This document shows, piece after piece, positions 6,900 through 16,384 of a stretch of 64,000 nucleotides of DNA. The notes under the pieces are model-generated. The model saw nothing but the letters and a program-made list of their open reading frames with translations, did not search any database and was not told the origin of the DNA. Source of the DNA: Salinisphaera hydrothermalis C41B8 (GTDB taxonomy: Bacteria > Pseudomonadota > Gammaproteobacteria > Nevskiales > Salinisphaeraceae); NCBI RefSeq assembly GCF_000732535.1, contig NZ_APNK01000011.1, positions 1 to 64,000 on the forward strand, in the 5' to 3' direction. Each line of letters begins with the position of its first letter. Within the stretch, counting starts at the first letter, position 1. Made by a program: the position numbers and the translations under genes.

Positions 6900-9800
6900 T
6901 CACCCGCGCCATGCCGAAAATCCGAGCCAGGGATGATAACGCCAGCCCTGCGCGTTTTCCGGCGCTTCCAACTGGCCGAAACGGCATGCCGCTTCGTGTA
7001 GCGTCAAGTCTTGCTCCTCGGCCTGTGCCGCGAGCAGGGCATCGAGATCGAACTGGCCCCAGGGCGCAACGCGCGGGCCCAGTTCTAGCGCGACGTGATG
7101 GCGTTGGCTGTCTTCGACACGAACGTAAAGACTTTTTCCACGCCGGGACGGGTCGGCCTCGACACGGTGCAGACAGAGCGTGTCCGATTCGTCATCGTCG
7201 GGCAGTAGTACGAGTTGTGCCGTTCGCATCGTGTTCTCGCGAAATGGTTGTTGTTGTGCGAGCACTCCGGTCAGCAGAGATTGGGGGTATTGCCAGCCGC
7301 TGGCGGCATTCAATCGGCATGTGTGCTCAGCTAACACGGGCTGCATGGTATCGGCCATGCGCGCATGTTCGAGATCGACCAGGCGTGTCTTGGCTTGGCG
7401 TTCGGCGGCCGGTGGCGCTGCAATCCGCGGCAAGGCATCGATGGCTTGGTATTCGTCGGCGCGCATGAGCTTGCCGAGTCGGTGTGCCACCAATCGGAAC
7501 GGATGGCTCGCTGCAACGCGGGGTTGCTCGAAGCCCGGCCGGATAAAGATGGCCGCCGGTTTGCCGTCCGGGCCGCTGTGGCCATCGAAATGCCGAAGAT
7601 TAGTATCGAAGATCAATATGTTCGGGCGGCCGTTCGGCTGTCGCCGATGCCGTTGAACGCGGCCCGCGAGCTGAATCAATGCGCGCATCGAGGACGGCTC
7701 CGCGATCGCCCAATCGGCATCCCAATCACGCCCAACCTCGCAGACTGGCGAGGCGAGCACGATGAATAGATGATGTGTGGCCGGGCTCTGCTCGAGCGCG
7801 TTGCAAATATCCGGGGATTGGAAAACCGCGTTTTCATCGCGGCGGTTCAAGGCCGTGTCGAGCTTCTGTTCGATGGCCGCGCGCTGCACGAGCGGGAAAC
7901 GGGCGTGGTAGACACACAGATGCAACTGCGTGTCCTCGGGTGCACCGAGTTCGAACAGTGTTTTGGCTACATCGAAGAGTGGATCGATATTCGCCATACG
8001 CAACAGCCCGAAGCTGACGCGTTTGTGGCTGCCCGGCACTAGCTTTGCGTGATCGTGATGCAGCTGGAGCGCAGCTTGACGCACCTGCTGCGCAAATGCC
8101 GCTCGTGTCTGTTCGCGTTTTTGTGCGCGTGCAATGTCGAGCGGCCATAGCTTGCCGAGGCGTAAAGCTGGGCTTTGCTCGAGTTTGGCAACGCGGCGTT
8201 GAACGAAATCGGCATGCGCGGCGGCGAACTTGGCCGGCTGGCCGCAGTCCCGATGTTGCACGCCGAACTCATCGACCCACAGACACGGTATGTCGGCGAG
8301 CGCGGCATGGGGGCCATCCGCGCCGCGGTTGCGCTGGTATTCGCGCCGCCCGGCTTGATAGGCGAGAAACATGCCTTCGACCAGATCGGGCGGCAATGTC
8401 GCCGACGACAGCACCACGCGCGTGCCGAGCATGCCGGCCCACTGCACCAGCCGGGTGAGGGCGGGCAGGTCGTCGAGGTCATAATCGTCGAGTTCATCGA
8501 GCACGAGATCGCTGCTCATCAAGCGCAGCATGGGGGCGATCTGGCGCCCGCCACGCAGGGATTCCGTGGCCGGCACTAGATGATCCACGGTACAGACCAG
8601 CATCGGCGCGGCGAGCAGGCTTTTCGTTTTCGGATCGTGCCGAGTCCAGGCCAGCAGCGAGCGCTGGTCGTCGGTGCCTTCGAACAATACGTGATCGTCT
8701 TCAGCGATCAGATGTTGAACCGAAGCCGAGCCCGTTTCTTCGGCCAGTCGCTCGTAATAGGCAAATAGCGCACGGCTGGCGCTGCCGCCCACCCGTATCG
8801 CCAGTTCGTTGTCGCTTAGATGTAGATCTTTGCGATAGCTACGCCCGGTTTGTTGGGTCAGTGCACGCAACCCGAGCGCGAACGTGGCCCGCAAGCCCTG
8901 TTGCGGATCAGCCAAGGCATAAAGCAGCCGGGCGTTGGCCAATGTCTTGCCACAACCGGTCGAGGCCATGTTGACGATAAAAGCGCCGTGGCGCGCGGCG
9001 CGCTCTCGCAGCCCGACCGCCGTATCGAATGCCGTGTCCTGCCACTGAAACTTGCCTTTGCCGCTACGTTTACGCAGGCCGCGATGCCGACCGATGCGTG
9101 CGAGATCGCGCTCGAGTGTCGGCAGGACATGAGCGATTTGCCCGGCGTGATGCGTTACCCCGAGCAGGTGCTCATCGAGGCTTTGGTTGGCCACAATGCG
9201 CCCGGCGCGATTGCGTGTCGTATTTGCGGTCAACTTGCACGCGCGCTGCACGAAGGCGCGCCGCGCCGGTACCGGTCGGTCGCTATCGTCCAGGCCGAGG
9301 CTCGAATAATAGTGATCGGCCAGCATCAGGCTCAGCCGGGCCAGATGCAGCACGAACGGATTATCATGCCATTCGTCACGTCGCTTGCGCTTGAGTTCGA
9401 GCAGGCGACGGGCGAGCCGGGCAGCTTTCTTGCGCCACGCCTGGCTGGCTACCGGTAAACGGCCCGCCAGCTGCCAGTACGGTGCGATCTCCTTTTCCTC
9501 GCCGGGAGACAGGCGCTCATTCCACGTGTGAGCTAGGGCGTCGAGCGGCGCATCAAGCCAGTCGGGATTGAATGATTTCGCTCGTGCGCCCAAACGCACT
9601 TGTTGCCCATGGTCGTCCGTGACCGGCGCGACCGGCAGTCGGTGGTGGGATACGATCAGCCAGGCCAATGCCTTCGCCAGTGGCGGCAAGCCACGGAACG
9701 GGCAAGGATCGCTCGCATCCCAACCATCACGCTGAAACGCCGGCGTGCGTGTCCAGGCCGCCAGGTCGTGTGTTTCGGCGTCGAGCAGTCGCGTGAGCCA

Positions 9801-10301
9801 GGCCTCGTCGTCATCATCGCCGACGAATGCTAGAAACAGCCGTAGTGACACCCATTCATGACGAAAGCGATTTCGCTCGGTAAGGCGGCCGTCCAGACGT
9901 TGCTTGAACGCAATAGTGGCCTTGCCCAGGTCATGCAGCAGGCCGGCCATCATCGCGAGCAGGGTGATGTCTTCGCCGCTGTGCCAGTTGTTTTCGTCCT
10001 CGGCGCGTAGCACATCGCGCTGCGTGGTATGCGTTGGCGTGGCCCCGCGATCGTTAAACCGTGCCGCGTTCCCGACCACCCAGAGCAATTCGCTGTGATT
10101 GGCGCCGCGTATCCAGTGACACGCGACGGCCGTATTCTTGCGCGCGCTCTTGCGCAGCATCTTGCGCAGGGTGTCGAGCCCGGCCTTGGTGATCGGCGTT
10201 TGCCAGGTCCGGTCGCCACGGCGTTCGGCGAACTGATCCAGGATGCGACGCGTCTCCTTGAGTGCATTCTTGTTGCACTGTGAGACGAACAGGACATTCA
10301 T
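6900..10301 (-). CDS. cas3: Cas2-3 fusion: adaptation subunit plus helicase-nuclease
   Basis: This 1133-residue protein is the type I-F Cas2-Cas3 fusion. Residues 1-90 (MNVLFVSQCNKNALKETRRI) are the Cas2 domain, which joins Cas1 for spacer integration. The HD nuclease motif is His123-Asp124 (GLLHDLGKA). The SF2 helicase shows Walker A at about 447-453 (STGCGKT), the DELD box at 602-605 and SSAT at 632-635. It cuts and unwinds DNA bound by the Csy complex. The start overlaps the cas1 stop as ATGA; longer upstream extensions lie inside cas1. All visible catalytic motifs are intact, so the locus should be interference-competent. Confidence 0.96.
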   Translation of the reverse strand: MNVLFVSQCNKNALKETRRILDQFAERRGDRTWQTPITKAGLDTLRKMLRKSARKNTAVACHWIRGANHSELLWVVGNAARFNDRGATPTHTTQRDVLRAEDENNWHSGEDITLLAMMAGLLHDLGKATIAFKQRLDGRLTERNRFRHEWVSLRLFLAFVGDDDDEAWLTRLLDAETHDLAAWTRTPAFQRDGWDASDPCPFRGLPPLAKALAWLIVSHHRLPVAPVTDDHGQQVRLGARAKSFNPDWLDAPLDALAHTWNERLSPGEEKEIAPYWQLAGRLPVASQAWRKKAARLARRLLELKRKRRDEWHDNPFVLHLARLSLMLADHYYSSLGLDDSDRPVPARRAFVQRACKLTANTTRNRAGRIVANQSLDEHLLGVTHHAGQIAHVLPTLERDLARIGRHRGLRKRSGKGKFQWQDTAFDTAVGLRERAARHGAFIVNMASTGCGKTLANARLLYALADPQQGLRATFALGLRALTQQTGRSYRKDLHLSDNELAIRVGGSASRALFAYYERLAEETGSASVQHLIAEDDHVLFEGTDDQRSLLAWTRHDPKTKSLLAAPMLVCTVDHLVPATESLRGGRQIAPMLRLMSSDLVLDELDDYDLDDLPALTRLVQWAGMLGTRVVLSSATLPPDLVEGMFLAYQAGRREYQRNRGADGPHAALADIPCLWVDEFGVQHRDCGQPAKFAAAHADFVQRRVAKLEQSPALRLGKLWPLDIARAQKREQTRAAFAQQVRQAALQLHHDHAKLVPGSHKRVSFGLLRMANIDPLFDVAKTLFELGAPEDTQLHLCVYHARFPLVQRAAIEQKLDTALNRRDENAVFQSPDICNALEQSPATHHLFIVLASPVCEVGRDWDADWAIAEPSSMRALIQLAGRVQRHRRQPNGRPNILIFDTNLRHFDGHSGPDGKPAAIFIRPGFEQPRVAASHPFRLVAHRLGKLMRADEYQAIDALPRIAAPPAAERQAKTRLVDLEHARMADTMQPVLAEHTCRLNAASGWQYPQSLLTGVLAQQQPFRENTMRTAQLVLLPDDDESDTLCLHRVEADPSRRGKSLYVRVEDSQRHHVALELGPRVAPWGQFDLDALLAAQAEEQDLTLHEAACRFGQLEAPENAQGWRYHPWLGFSAWRG

Positions 10302-11281
10302 GCGGAAGCGGCGCGTCGTGCCAGATTGTCCGCCACGCGTTTGACGGTATCGATCATGCCGTCCAGCGCTTCGACCTGCGCGAGGCGTTCGATGCAGGCC
10401 TGACGAAACTCCTGTTCTTCGTCCCCACGTACCGCCGAAATGAACGCCTGCGGCAGAATGACGCCGTCCTTGATCAAATCCGCGACATCGAACACCAGAC
10501 CGCCGCGGCGTGTTTTGCCGTGCAAAACAGCCAGACCATGCGGCAGGCCCAGTACCCAGCAACAGGTGGCGCCCAGCCCGTAAGCGAGATAGTTGCCATG
10601 GTCGAGGAACCGATTCGCGGGATCGGTGCCGCTGCCGCGTTTGGCGCGGGTGAACTCGCCGTAGTCAGTGGCGTCGACCGCGAGCTTGAACAGTGTTTTC
10701 GTCAGCCGCGCTTCGAGCGTGAGCAGTTCGTTGGTGTTCTGCGCCGCATCAATGGCGACATCATTACGGGCGACGGCATCCTGCAGCCGCTTTAAATCGC
10801 AGCGAAACCCCGCGTCGCGTAGGCTGCGTTCATCGGCCCAGAGGGTCGAGATCGTCTGCAGGCGTTGTTTTTGGAAGGCTTGCGCCGCGGCAAGACGCAA
10901 ATCGTCTTCGAACCAGAATCGAACCCACTGTTGCAGGTATTCGGTGGGCCGATATTCGCTTTGCGGGGCGAGCCAGGCCACTTCGACATCGACCTCGGTT
11001 GCAGCAAACAGCGGTGTACCGCCCCCGCCGCAGAACCCGACAAGCACGCCGGCCTTGGCCAGCTCACGCATTGCGGCCTGCGTGATGGATGTGCCGGTGC
11101 CGAGCAGAATCGAGGTGGTATTGGCGATCGGGATATTCCAATACTTGGACTCGCGCCCTTCGTCCGTGACATAGGACACGCGGCCGCCTTTAACCAACAC
11201 GCGACAGTACTGAAGGTAATACAGGTTCGCGCGCTTGGAATGCAGGATCGTCTTGAGATCGCTCGGCGCGAGATCTTCCAT
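10298..11281 (-). CDS. cas1: Cas1 integrase (type I-F)
   Basis: This 327-residue protein integrates new spacers as a complex with Cas2-3. Metal-binding residues are all present: Glu190 (LLTLEARL), His254 (LHGKTRRGG), Asp265 and Asp268 (FDVADL), at the numbering of the P. aeruginosa enzyme. The N-terminal beta domain (LYYLQYCRVLVKGG) and the glycine-rich FCGGGG turn near 83-88 are conserved. It is the first gene of a cas1-cas2-3 unit with a predicted promoter about 30 bp upstream of its start, separate from the csy promoter. The mini-CRISPR target motif was not found near this promoter, so adaptation genes may escape its control. Confidence 0.96.
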   Translation of the reverse strand: MEDLAPSDLKTILHSKRANLYYLQYCRVLVKGGRVSYVTDEGRESKYWNIPIANTTSILLGTGTSITQAAMRELAKAGVLVGFCGGGGTPLFAATEVDVEVAWLAPQSEYRPTEYLQQWVRFWFEDDLRLAAAQAFQKQRLQTISTLWADERSLRDAGFRCDLKRLQDAVARNDVAIDAAQNTNELLTLEARLTKTLFKLAVDATDYGEFTRAKRGSGTDPANRFLDHGNYLAYGLGATCCWVLGLPHGLAVLHGKTRRGGLVFDVADLIKDGVILPQAFISAVRGDEEQEFRQACIERLAQVEALDGMIDTVKRVADNLARRAASA

Positions 11282-11310
11282 TACTTCTGCTGGCTTGTCC
11301 CCCTAACGAA

Positions 11311-11339
11311 ATTTATCGAACGATGCTGCGAATTGGCAA
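11311..11339 (-). promoter_or_regulatory. Predicted promoter of cas1-cas2-3
   Basis: On the minus strand TTGCCA (11339-11334) and ATAAAT (11316-11311) are spaced 17 bp apart, 30 bp upstream of the cas1 ATG. Both boxes are better than those of the csy promoter. The boxes were assigned by eye. Confidence 0.5.
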
Positions 11340-11520
11340 ATAGATAGGGAGGTTGATCGCGGCAAGCGGTTTAAAGCTTCGTGATTGACTAGATTTTATG
11401 ATTTACATTGGAAAATATATTTTCCACGCATAGCCCGCCGATGACTTACAACAGCGTCGTACATCCGAAGTCGCGCAGACGGAGGCCGAAGTGAGCCGAA
11501 GACTTCGGGGATAACGGGCC
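11340..11520. other. Gene-free gap between cas1 and array 2
   Basis: About 180 bp with no coding region. It holds an inverted repeat CCGAAGTC...GACTTCGG (about 11465-11507) just beyond the degenerate end of array 2. Because array 2 is read leftwards, this could act as a transcript end between the array and cas1. No T-run is visible, so the role is uncertain. Confidence 0.4.
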
Positions 11521-13408
11521 TCTGTGAGCTGTCTAGGTGGCAGCGAACAATCAATTTGCTCGTGAACGCTTTCAGGATGATTTCTGAGCTGCCTATGCGG
11601 CAGCGAACGCAGCGGCGAAGCCGCGAGCACTTGGAGCACTTTTCTGAGCTGCCTATGCGGCAGCGAACCCCAACGCCCCGCCGCAGCCGAGCCGGGATTG
11701 TTTCTGAGCTGCCTATGCGGCAGCGAACTCGCGATCCCTCCATGAACGAAACGCCGTCCATTTCTGAGCTGCCTACGCGGCAGCGAACGTTGCGGAGCGC
11801 CGAGAACAAGAACAAAACAATTTCTGAGCTGCCTACGCGGCAGCGAACGCGTCGAGTACTTCCGGGGCATATGGCTCGGCTTTCTGAGCTGCCTACGCGG
11901 CAGCGAACGCCGATAGGAAAATTTTGTTTTTACCCGTCTCTTTCTGAGCTGCCTACGCGGCAGCGAACTGGCTAGCGGCCTGTGCCTCGGGGCTATGCGG
12001 TTTCTGAGCTGCCTACGCGGCAGCGAACGCGTAATTCCGGGGTTGTTTCGCGGCATGCGTTTTCTGAGCTGCCTACGCGGCAGCGAACTCGGGTATTCCG
12101 CGAACGCAGCCGCCTTGTTCGTTTCTGAGCTGCCTACGCGGCAGCGAACCCCCCGGCCCAAACCGCGCGATTTTTCCATCGTTTCTGAGCTGCCTACGCG
12201 GCAGCGAACTTGAACTGTTTCACGCAGGTTTTCGGATCGAATTTTTGAGCTGCCTACGCGGCAGCGAACCCGGCAATGAACGCGACTTCATAGAGTCGTT
12301 CTTTCTGAGCTGCCTACGCGGCAGCGAACGTGCTGGTATTGCTGGCTGTGTTTTTTGCGGTTTTCTGAGCTGCCTACGCGGCAGCGAACGGGTACCAGTG
12401 GCCCTGGCTGCAGCGGCACAGTTTCTGAGCTGCCTACGCGGCAGCGAACCGAGTTCAGGCGTGCGAGATTTCAGTTTCATGTTTCTGAGCTGCCTACGCG
12501 GCAGCGAACAATGAGTTCCGGCAGGGTGAGATCGACGCGCTTTTCTGAGCTGCCTACGCGGCAGCGAACAGGATTGGAGATAAACGGACAACTCGGAGTC
12601 ATTTCTGAGCTGCCTACGCGGCAGCGAACTCGCTGGCCATGGCTACGCCACCCCGCCAGCTTTCTGAGCTGCCTACGCGGCAGCGAACGTCGTCGGTTCC
12701 CGCTTTCGCGCGGATATCGTTTTCTGAGCTGCCTACGCGGCAGCGAACAAACGAAATACGCCGGACGGCTTGCCCAGCCGTTTCTGAGCTGCCTACGCGG
12801 CAGCGAACTGGGGTTTGAACTGTTGCCGTGCCCGTTCTGTTTTCTGAGCTGCCTACGCGGCAGCGAACACAAACGCACCGTCTCAGGCTCGGTCCCGCCC
12901 TTTCTGAGCTGCCTACGCGGCAGCGAACCGCATCGATCGCTTCGGAACGTAACCCGCATATTTCTGAGCTGCCTACGCGGCAGCGAACGCACCAGAGCGC
13001 CCAGCGGGCCAGGCATTTACTTTCTGAGCTGCCTACGCGGCAGCGAACGTTGCGTTGTATTTGGCGCCGCCGCTGAATTTTTTCTGAGCTGCCTACGCGG
13101 CAGCGAACATGTTGAACCCAGTCGCGTGCGCCGCATTCGGTTTCTGAGCTGCCTACGCGGCAGCGAACGCCAGCGCTACGCGGCCAATGAGGCGCACGTT
13201 TTTCTGAGCTGCCTACGCGGCAGCGAACATCGGGATTTCAAGCGTCGTGCCGGCCGTGATTTTCTGAGCTGCCTACGCGGCAGCGAACATGCGTGACGTT
13301 GAAGCGCCGCGTCTTTTCACTTTCTGAGCTGCCTACGCGGCAGCGAACCCAGCGCCGCGCCCATGATGGCCGCGTTCATCTTTCTGAGCTGCCTACGCGG
13401 CAGCGAAC
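11521..13408 (-). CRISPR. Type I-F CRISPR array 2 (32 repeats, 31 spacers)
   Basis: Repeats start at 11521 and recur about every 60 bp to 13381, with the same 28-bp consensus as array 1. The leftmost copy (11521-11548) has five substitutions and the next three carry TATGCGG instead of TACGCGG, marking the old trailer end. A single substitution is present at 12242 (TTTTTGAG). Spacers are 32 nt except one of 33 nt (12089-12121) and one of 31 nt (12630-12660). The leader is on the right, so transcription is leftward, towards cas1. The two arrays flank the cas genes, as in P. aeruginosa type I-F loci. Confidence 0.98.
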
Positions 13409-13545
13409 AAGAGACATTTTATCCTAAGCGACTGATTGTTAAAGATCTAACATGCTTTCTAAAGCACAACCCAATTTTTAGGTCGGCTTCTAAGTCGCTG
13501 ATTTTACGAGGGCGAATTTGGCCGTCGCAAAAAGGGTTCGAGCCG
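13409..13545 (-). promoter_or_regulatory. Leader of CRISPR array 2
   Basis: AT-rich sequence following the leader-proximal repeat. CTGATTGTTAAAGA (13430-13443) and the block GTCGCAAAAAGGGTTCGAG (about 13523-13541) correspond to similar blocks at the same distances in leader 1, so both arrays use homologous leaders. Between them lies an imperfect dyad, GCTTTCTAAAGC (about 13452-13463). Confidence 0.78.
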
Positions 13546-13634
13546 CGCCCGATAGTCGCTCCAGTTTAGCTTGAGCATTTCCGGGGTTGGCAATGTCGGC
13601 TCGCCGGGTCACTTCGACAGCTCGATGTGTCGTG

Positions 13635-15461
13635 CTAAGCGCCGATGAATCCTCCCGATTGCATGGCCCAAAGCCGGGCGTAGAGTCCGTCGGCTGCTAT
13701 CAGTGCCTCGTGTGTCCCCGTTTCCACGATCCGGCCCTGGTCGATCACGACCAGTCGGTCCAGCTCGGCGATGGTGGACAGGCGATGGGCGACGGCGATG
13801 ACGGTTTTGCCTTCCATGACGGCGTGGAGGTTTTCGGTGATGGCGGCTTCGATTTCCGAGTCGAGCGCGGCGGTGGCTTCGTCGAGCAGGAGGATGGGGG
13901 CGTTCTTGAGCATGACGCGGGCGAGGGCCACGCGCTGGCGCTGGCCGCCGGAGAGTTTGACGCCGCGTTCACCGACATGCGCTTCCAGCCCGCGCCGGCC
14001 GCGGTTGTCGACGAGGTCGCGGATGAAGCCGGCGTGGGCGGCGTCGATGGCGGCCCAGAGCTGGTCGTCGGTGGCGTTGGGATGGCCGTAGCGGATGTTG
14101 TCGGCGATCGAGCGATGGAGCAGGGCGGTGTCCTGCGTGACCATGCCGATGGCTTCGCGCAGCGAGGCCTGGGTGACGTTGGTGATGTCCTGGCCGTCGA
14201 TGGTGATGCGCCCGCCTTCGAGTTCGTGGAAGCGCAGCAATAGCGACAGCAGGGTGGATTTGCCGGCACCGGAACGCCCGACCAGCCCGATTTTTTCGCC
14301 GGGCGCGATCGACAGCGAGAAATGCGAGATGACGCCGGCGTCGTCGCGCCCGTAATGGAAGGAGATGTCGTCGAACTCGATGGCGCCGGCCGTGACCTGC
14401 AGCGGTCGGGCGTTCGGCGCGTCGACGATGGCGCGGTTGCTCGTGAAGCTGCCCATGCCGTCGCGGATGGTGCCGATATGCTCGAACAGGTTGGACACTT
14501 CCCACATGATCCACTGGCTCATGCCGTTGATCTGCAGCACCAGGCCGACGGCGGTGGCGACCGCACCGGCGGTGATCGCGCGTTCGGTCCAGAACAGGAT
14601 GCCGAGCCCGGTGACGGAGAACAGCAGCGCCGCGTTGAGCAGATACAGGCTGGCGTACAGGCCGTTGATGCGCCGCATCTGGGTGTACACGGTCGAGAGG
14701 AACGACGACATGCTGGCGCGGGCGTAGTCGGACTCGCGCTCGGTATGGGCGAACAGCTTGACGGTGCCGATGTTGGTATAGGCATCGACCACGCGCCCGG
14801 TCATTTCCGCGCGGGCGTTGGCCTGGGCTTCGGCGATGGATTGCAGGCGCGGCAGGAAGTATTTCAGCAGCGCGATGTAGATTGCCATCCAGGCCGCGAA
14901 CGGCAGGGCGAGGCGCCAGTCCGCGCCGGCGACCATGACCACCACGCCGCCGAAATAGACGACGACATACAGCAGCACGTCCACGAACTTCATCATCACT
15001 TCGCGGATGGCCAGGGCGGTCTGCATCATCTTGGAGGCGATGCGGCCGGCGAAGTCGTCCTGGAAGTACGACAGCGACTGGTCGAGCAGCCAGCGGTGGA
15101 CCTGCCAGCGAAAGCGCATGGGCACGTTGGGCGCCATGGCCTGGAAGGTGGTCAGGCCCTGGGCAAAGATCAGGGAGGGCAGCAGTACCAGCACGACCAG
15201 CGCCATGCCGATGAGCTGCCAGGCGTTGTTGGCGATGAAGTGCTCGCGATCGCCGGTGGCGAACCAGTCGACGATATGGCCGAGAAAGCCGTACAGCGAG
15301 ACTTCAATGATCGAGAACGCGGCGGTGAGTACCGCGGTGGCGATCAACAGCTTCCAGACCGGGCGGGCATAGAAAGCGATGAAGCGGACGATGCCGGTAT
15401 CCGGCGGGGTGCGGTCGTCCTCCGGGAACGGATCGACCAGCCGTTCGAAGAATTGGAACAT
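13635..15461 (-). CDS. ABC exporter, fused membrane and ATPase domains
   Basis: This 608-residue half-transporter has an N-terminal six-helix type 1 exporter domain (about 30-330) and a C-terminal nucleotide-binding domain. Walker A is GRSGAGKS, the signature LSGGQRQR, Walker B ILLLDEATAALD and the H-loop AHRLST, so the ATPase should be active. It would work as a homodimer in the inner membrane and resembles MsbA/multidrug-type exporters; the substrate cannot be inferred. It is transcribed alone. Its upstream region contains a 29-G homopolymer 64-92 bp before the start codon, which could make expression variable. Confidence 0.88.
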   Translation of the reverse strand: MFQFFERLVDPFPEDDRTPPDTGIVRFIAFYARPVWKLLIATAVLTAAFSIIEVSLYGFLGHIVDWFATGDREHFIANNAWQLIGMALVVLVLLPSLIFAQGLTTFQAMAPNVPMRFRWQVHRWLLDQSLSYFQDDFAGRIASKMMQTALAIREVMMKFVDVLLYVVVYFGGVVVMVAGADWRLALPFAAWMAIYIALLKYFLPRLQSIAEAQANARAEMTGRVVDAYTNIGTVKLFAHTERESDYARASMSSFLSTVYTQMRRINGLYASLYLLNAALLFSVTGLGILFWTERAITAGAVATAVGLVLQINGMSQWIMWEVSNLFEHIGTIRDGMGSFTSNRAIVDAPNARPLQVTAGAIEFDDISFHYGRDDAGVISHFSLSIAPGEKIGLVGRSGAGKSTLLSLLLRFHELEGGRITIDGQDITNVTQASLREAIGMVTQDTALLHRSIADNIRYGHPNATDDQLWAAIDAAHAGFIRDLVDNRGRRGLEAHVGERGVKLSGGQRQRVALARVMLKNAPILLLDEATAALDSEIEAAITENLHAVMEGKTVIAVAHRLSTIAELDRLVVIDQGRIVETGTHEALIAADGLYARLWAMQSGGFIGA

Positions 15462-15524
15462 GACGAGATGGCCACGGCGGGCCGCGGCGTCGGCAAAGAC
15501 GGGCAGTCTACTCCCGGCGGGGGC

Positions 15525-15553
15525 GGGGGGGGGGGGGGGGGGGGGGGGGGGGG
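15525..15553. repeat. 29-G homopolymer tract
   Basis: Twenty-nine consecutive G residues on the plus strand, preceded by GGCGGGGGC. The tract lies between the ABC exporter start (15461) and the oxidoreductase stop (15584), and on the minus strand (C-run) in the exporter's promoter region. Such tracts slip during replication. Its exact length may also be a sequencing artefact. Confidence 0.95.
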
Positions 15554-15583
15554 AGCCGTATCAGGCAGCCGTCGCCGGCGGGC

Positions 15584-16384
15584 TCAGATGCCGGCCCACC
15601 AGTCGTAGCCGCGATCTTCCCAGTAGCCGCCATGCCCGCCCTGGATATGGGCGAAGTTCTCGACCAGCTCGATGTGCATGACGTATTTGGCCATTTTGTA
15701 ACCGAGCTGGCGTTCGGCGCGCAGGCGCAGCGGCGCGCCGTTGGCCACCGGCAGATCGCCGCCGTTCAGGCCATAGGCGAGGATCGTCTGCGGGTGCCGG
15801 GCCTCGATCATGTCGAGACTTTCATAGTACGGCTGCGGCGAGCCGTAGAGATGATCGGCACAGTGGAAGACCACGTAGCGGGCGTTGGCCTTTGGCTGGA
15901 CGCGATCCAGCAGATGCCCCAGCACGACGCCGGTCCATTGGCCGATGCACGACCAGCCCTCGACGCAGTCGTGCCGGGTAATTTGCGTGCGCGACGGCAT
16001 GGCCTTGAGTTCGGCCAGCGAGAACGACATCGGGTTATCGACCAAGCCATGGAAATCGAGTCGATAATCGGCGAAGTTCGAATCGACGAGCTGCTGGTAG
16101 GCCGGGGTCTGCGGATTGATGCTGCCGTTGGGGCGGAACGTCGGCGCGATCTGGCTCTTGTCGTATTCCGGCGCCAGGGCTTCGCGCGAAGCCACCAGGC
16201 GCTGGGCGGCCTGGGTGAGCTTTTCGGTGTGGCCGAGAAAATTCTGTACCGCCTGGCTCTGGGTCCAGTCGCAGCCGGACAGCAGCGATGTGGCGCCGAG
16301 CGCGCCCAGGCCGCCAAGCACGCGACGGCGACGCGCGTCCGGCCGGTCGCCGGGTCGACGCTTGCGGTCGTTGTCATTCGCCAT
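15584..16384 (-). CDS. Periplasmic molybdopterin oxidoreductase, sulfite oxidase/MsrP-like
   Basis: This 266-residue protein has a twin-arginine signal (RRRRVLGGLGALG) ending in a lipobox-like LLSGC, so it is probably exported folded and may be lipid-anchored. The sulfite-oxidase fold is indicated by HDCVEGWSCIGQWTGV, where the first Cys is the expected molybdenum ligand, and by APLRLRAERQLGYKMAKYVMHIEL near the C-terminus. MsrP reduces methionine sulfoxide in periplasmic proteins, but this sequence is divergent and its substrate is uncertain. Its start overlaps the upstream cytochrome b gene by 11 bp, implying an electron-transfer pair. Molybdate transport and Moco synthesis genes lie 2-6 kb away. 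Confidence 0.85.
   Translation of the reverse strand: MANDNDRKRRPGDRPDARRRRVLGGLGALGATSLLSGCDWTQSQAVQNFLGHTEKLTQAAQRLVASREALAPEYDKSQIAPTFRPNGSINPQTPAYQQLVDSNFADYRLDFHGLVDNPMSFSLAELKAMPSRTQITRHDCVEGWSCIGQWTGVVLGHLLDRVQPKANARYVVFHCADHLYGSPQPYYESLDMIEARHPQTILAYGLNGGDLPVANGAPLRLRAERQLGYKMAKYVMHIELVENFAHIQGGHGGYWEDRGYDWWAGI

Noticed and set aside
6097-6987. Minus-strand open frame of 296 codons across the mini-CRISPR and toxin-antitoxin genes
   Set aside because: It is antisense to two well-supported genes and to the pseudo-repeats, and its composition is not protein-like.
11281-11400. A guide-matching CC site near the cas1 promoter
   Set aside because: The nearest CC-flanked sequence (CCAATTCGC) shares too few seed bases with the guide ATTGCCCGAGC.
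14322-15608. 428-codon plus-strand frame opposite the ABC exporter
   Set aside because: Shadow of the exporter; it runs through the poly-G tract and has no recognisable domain.
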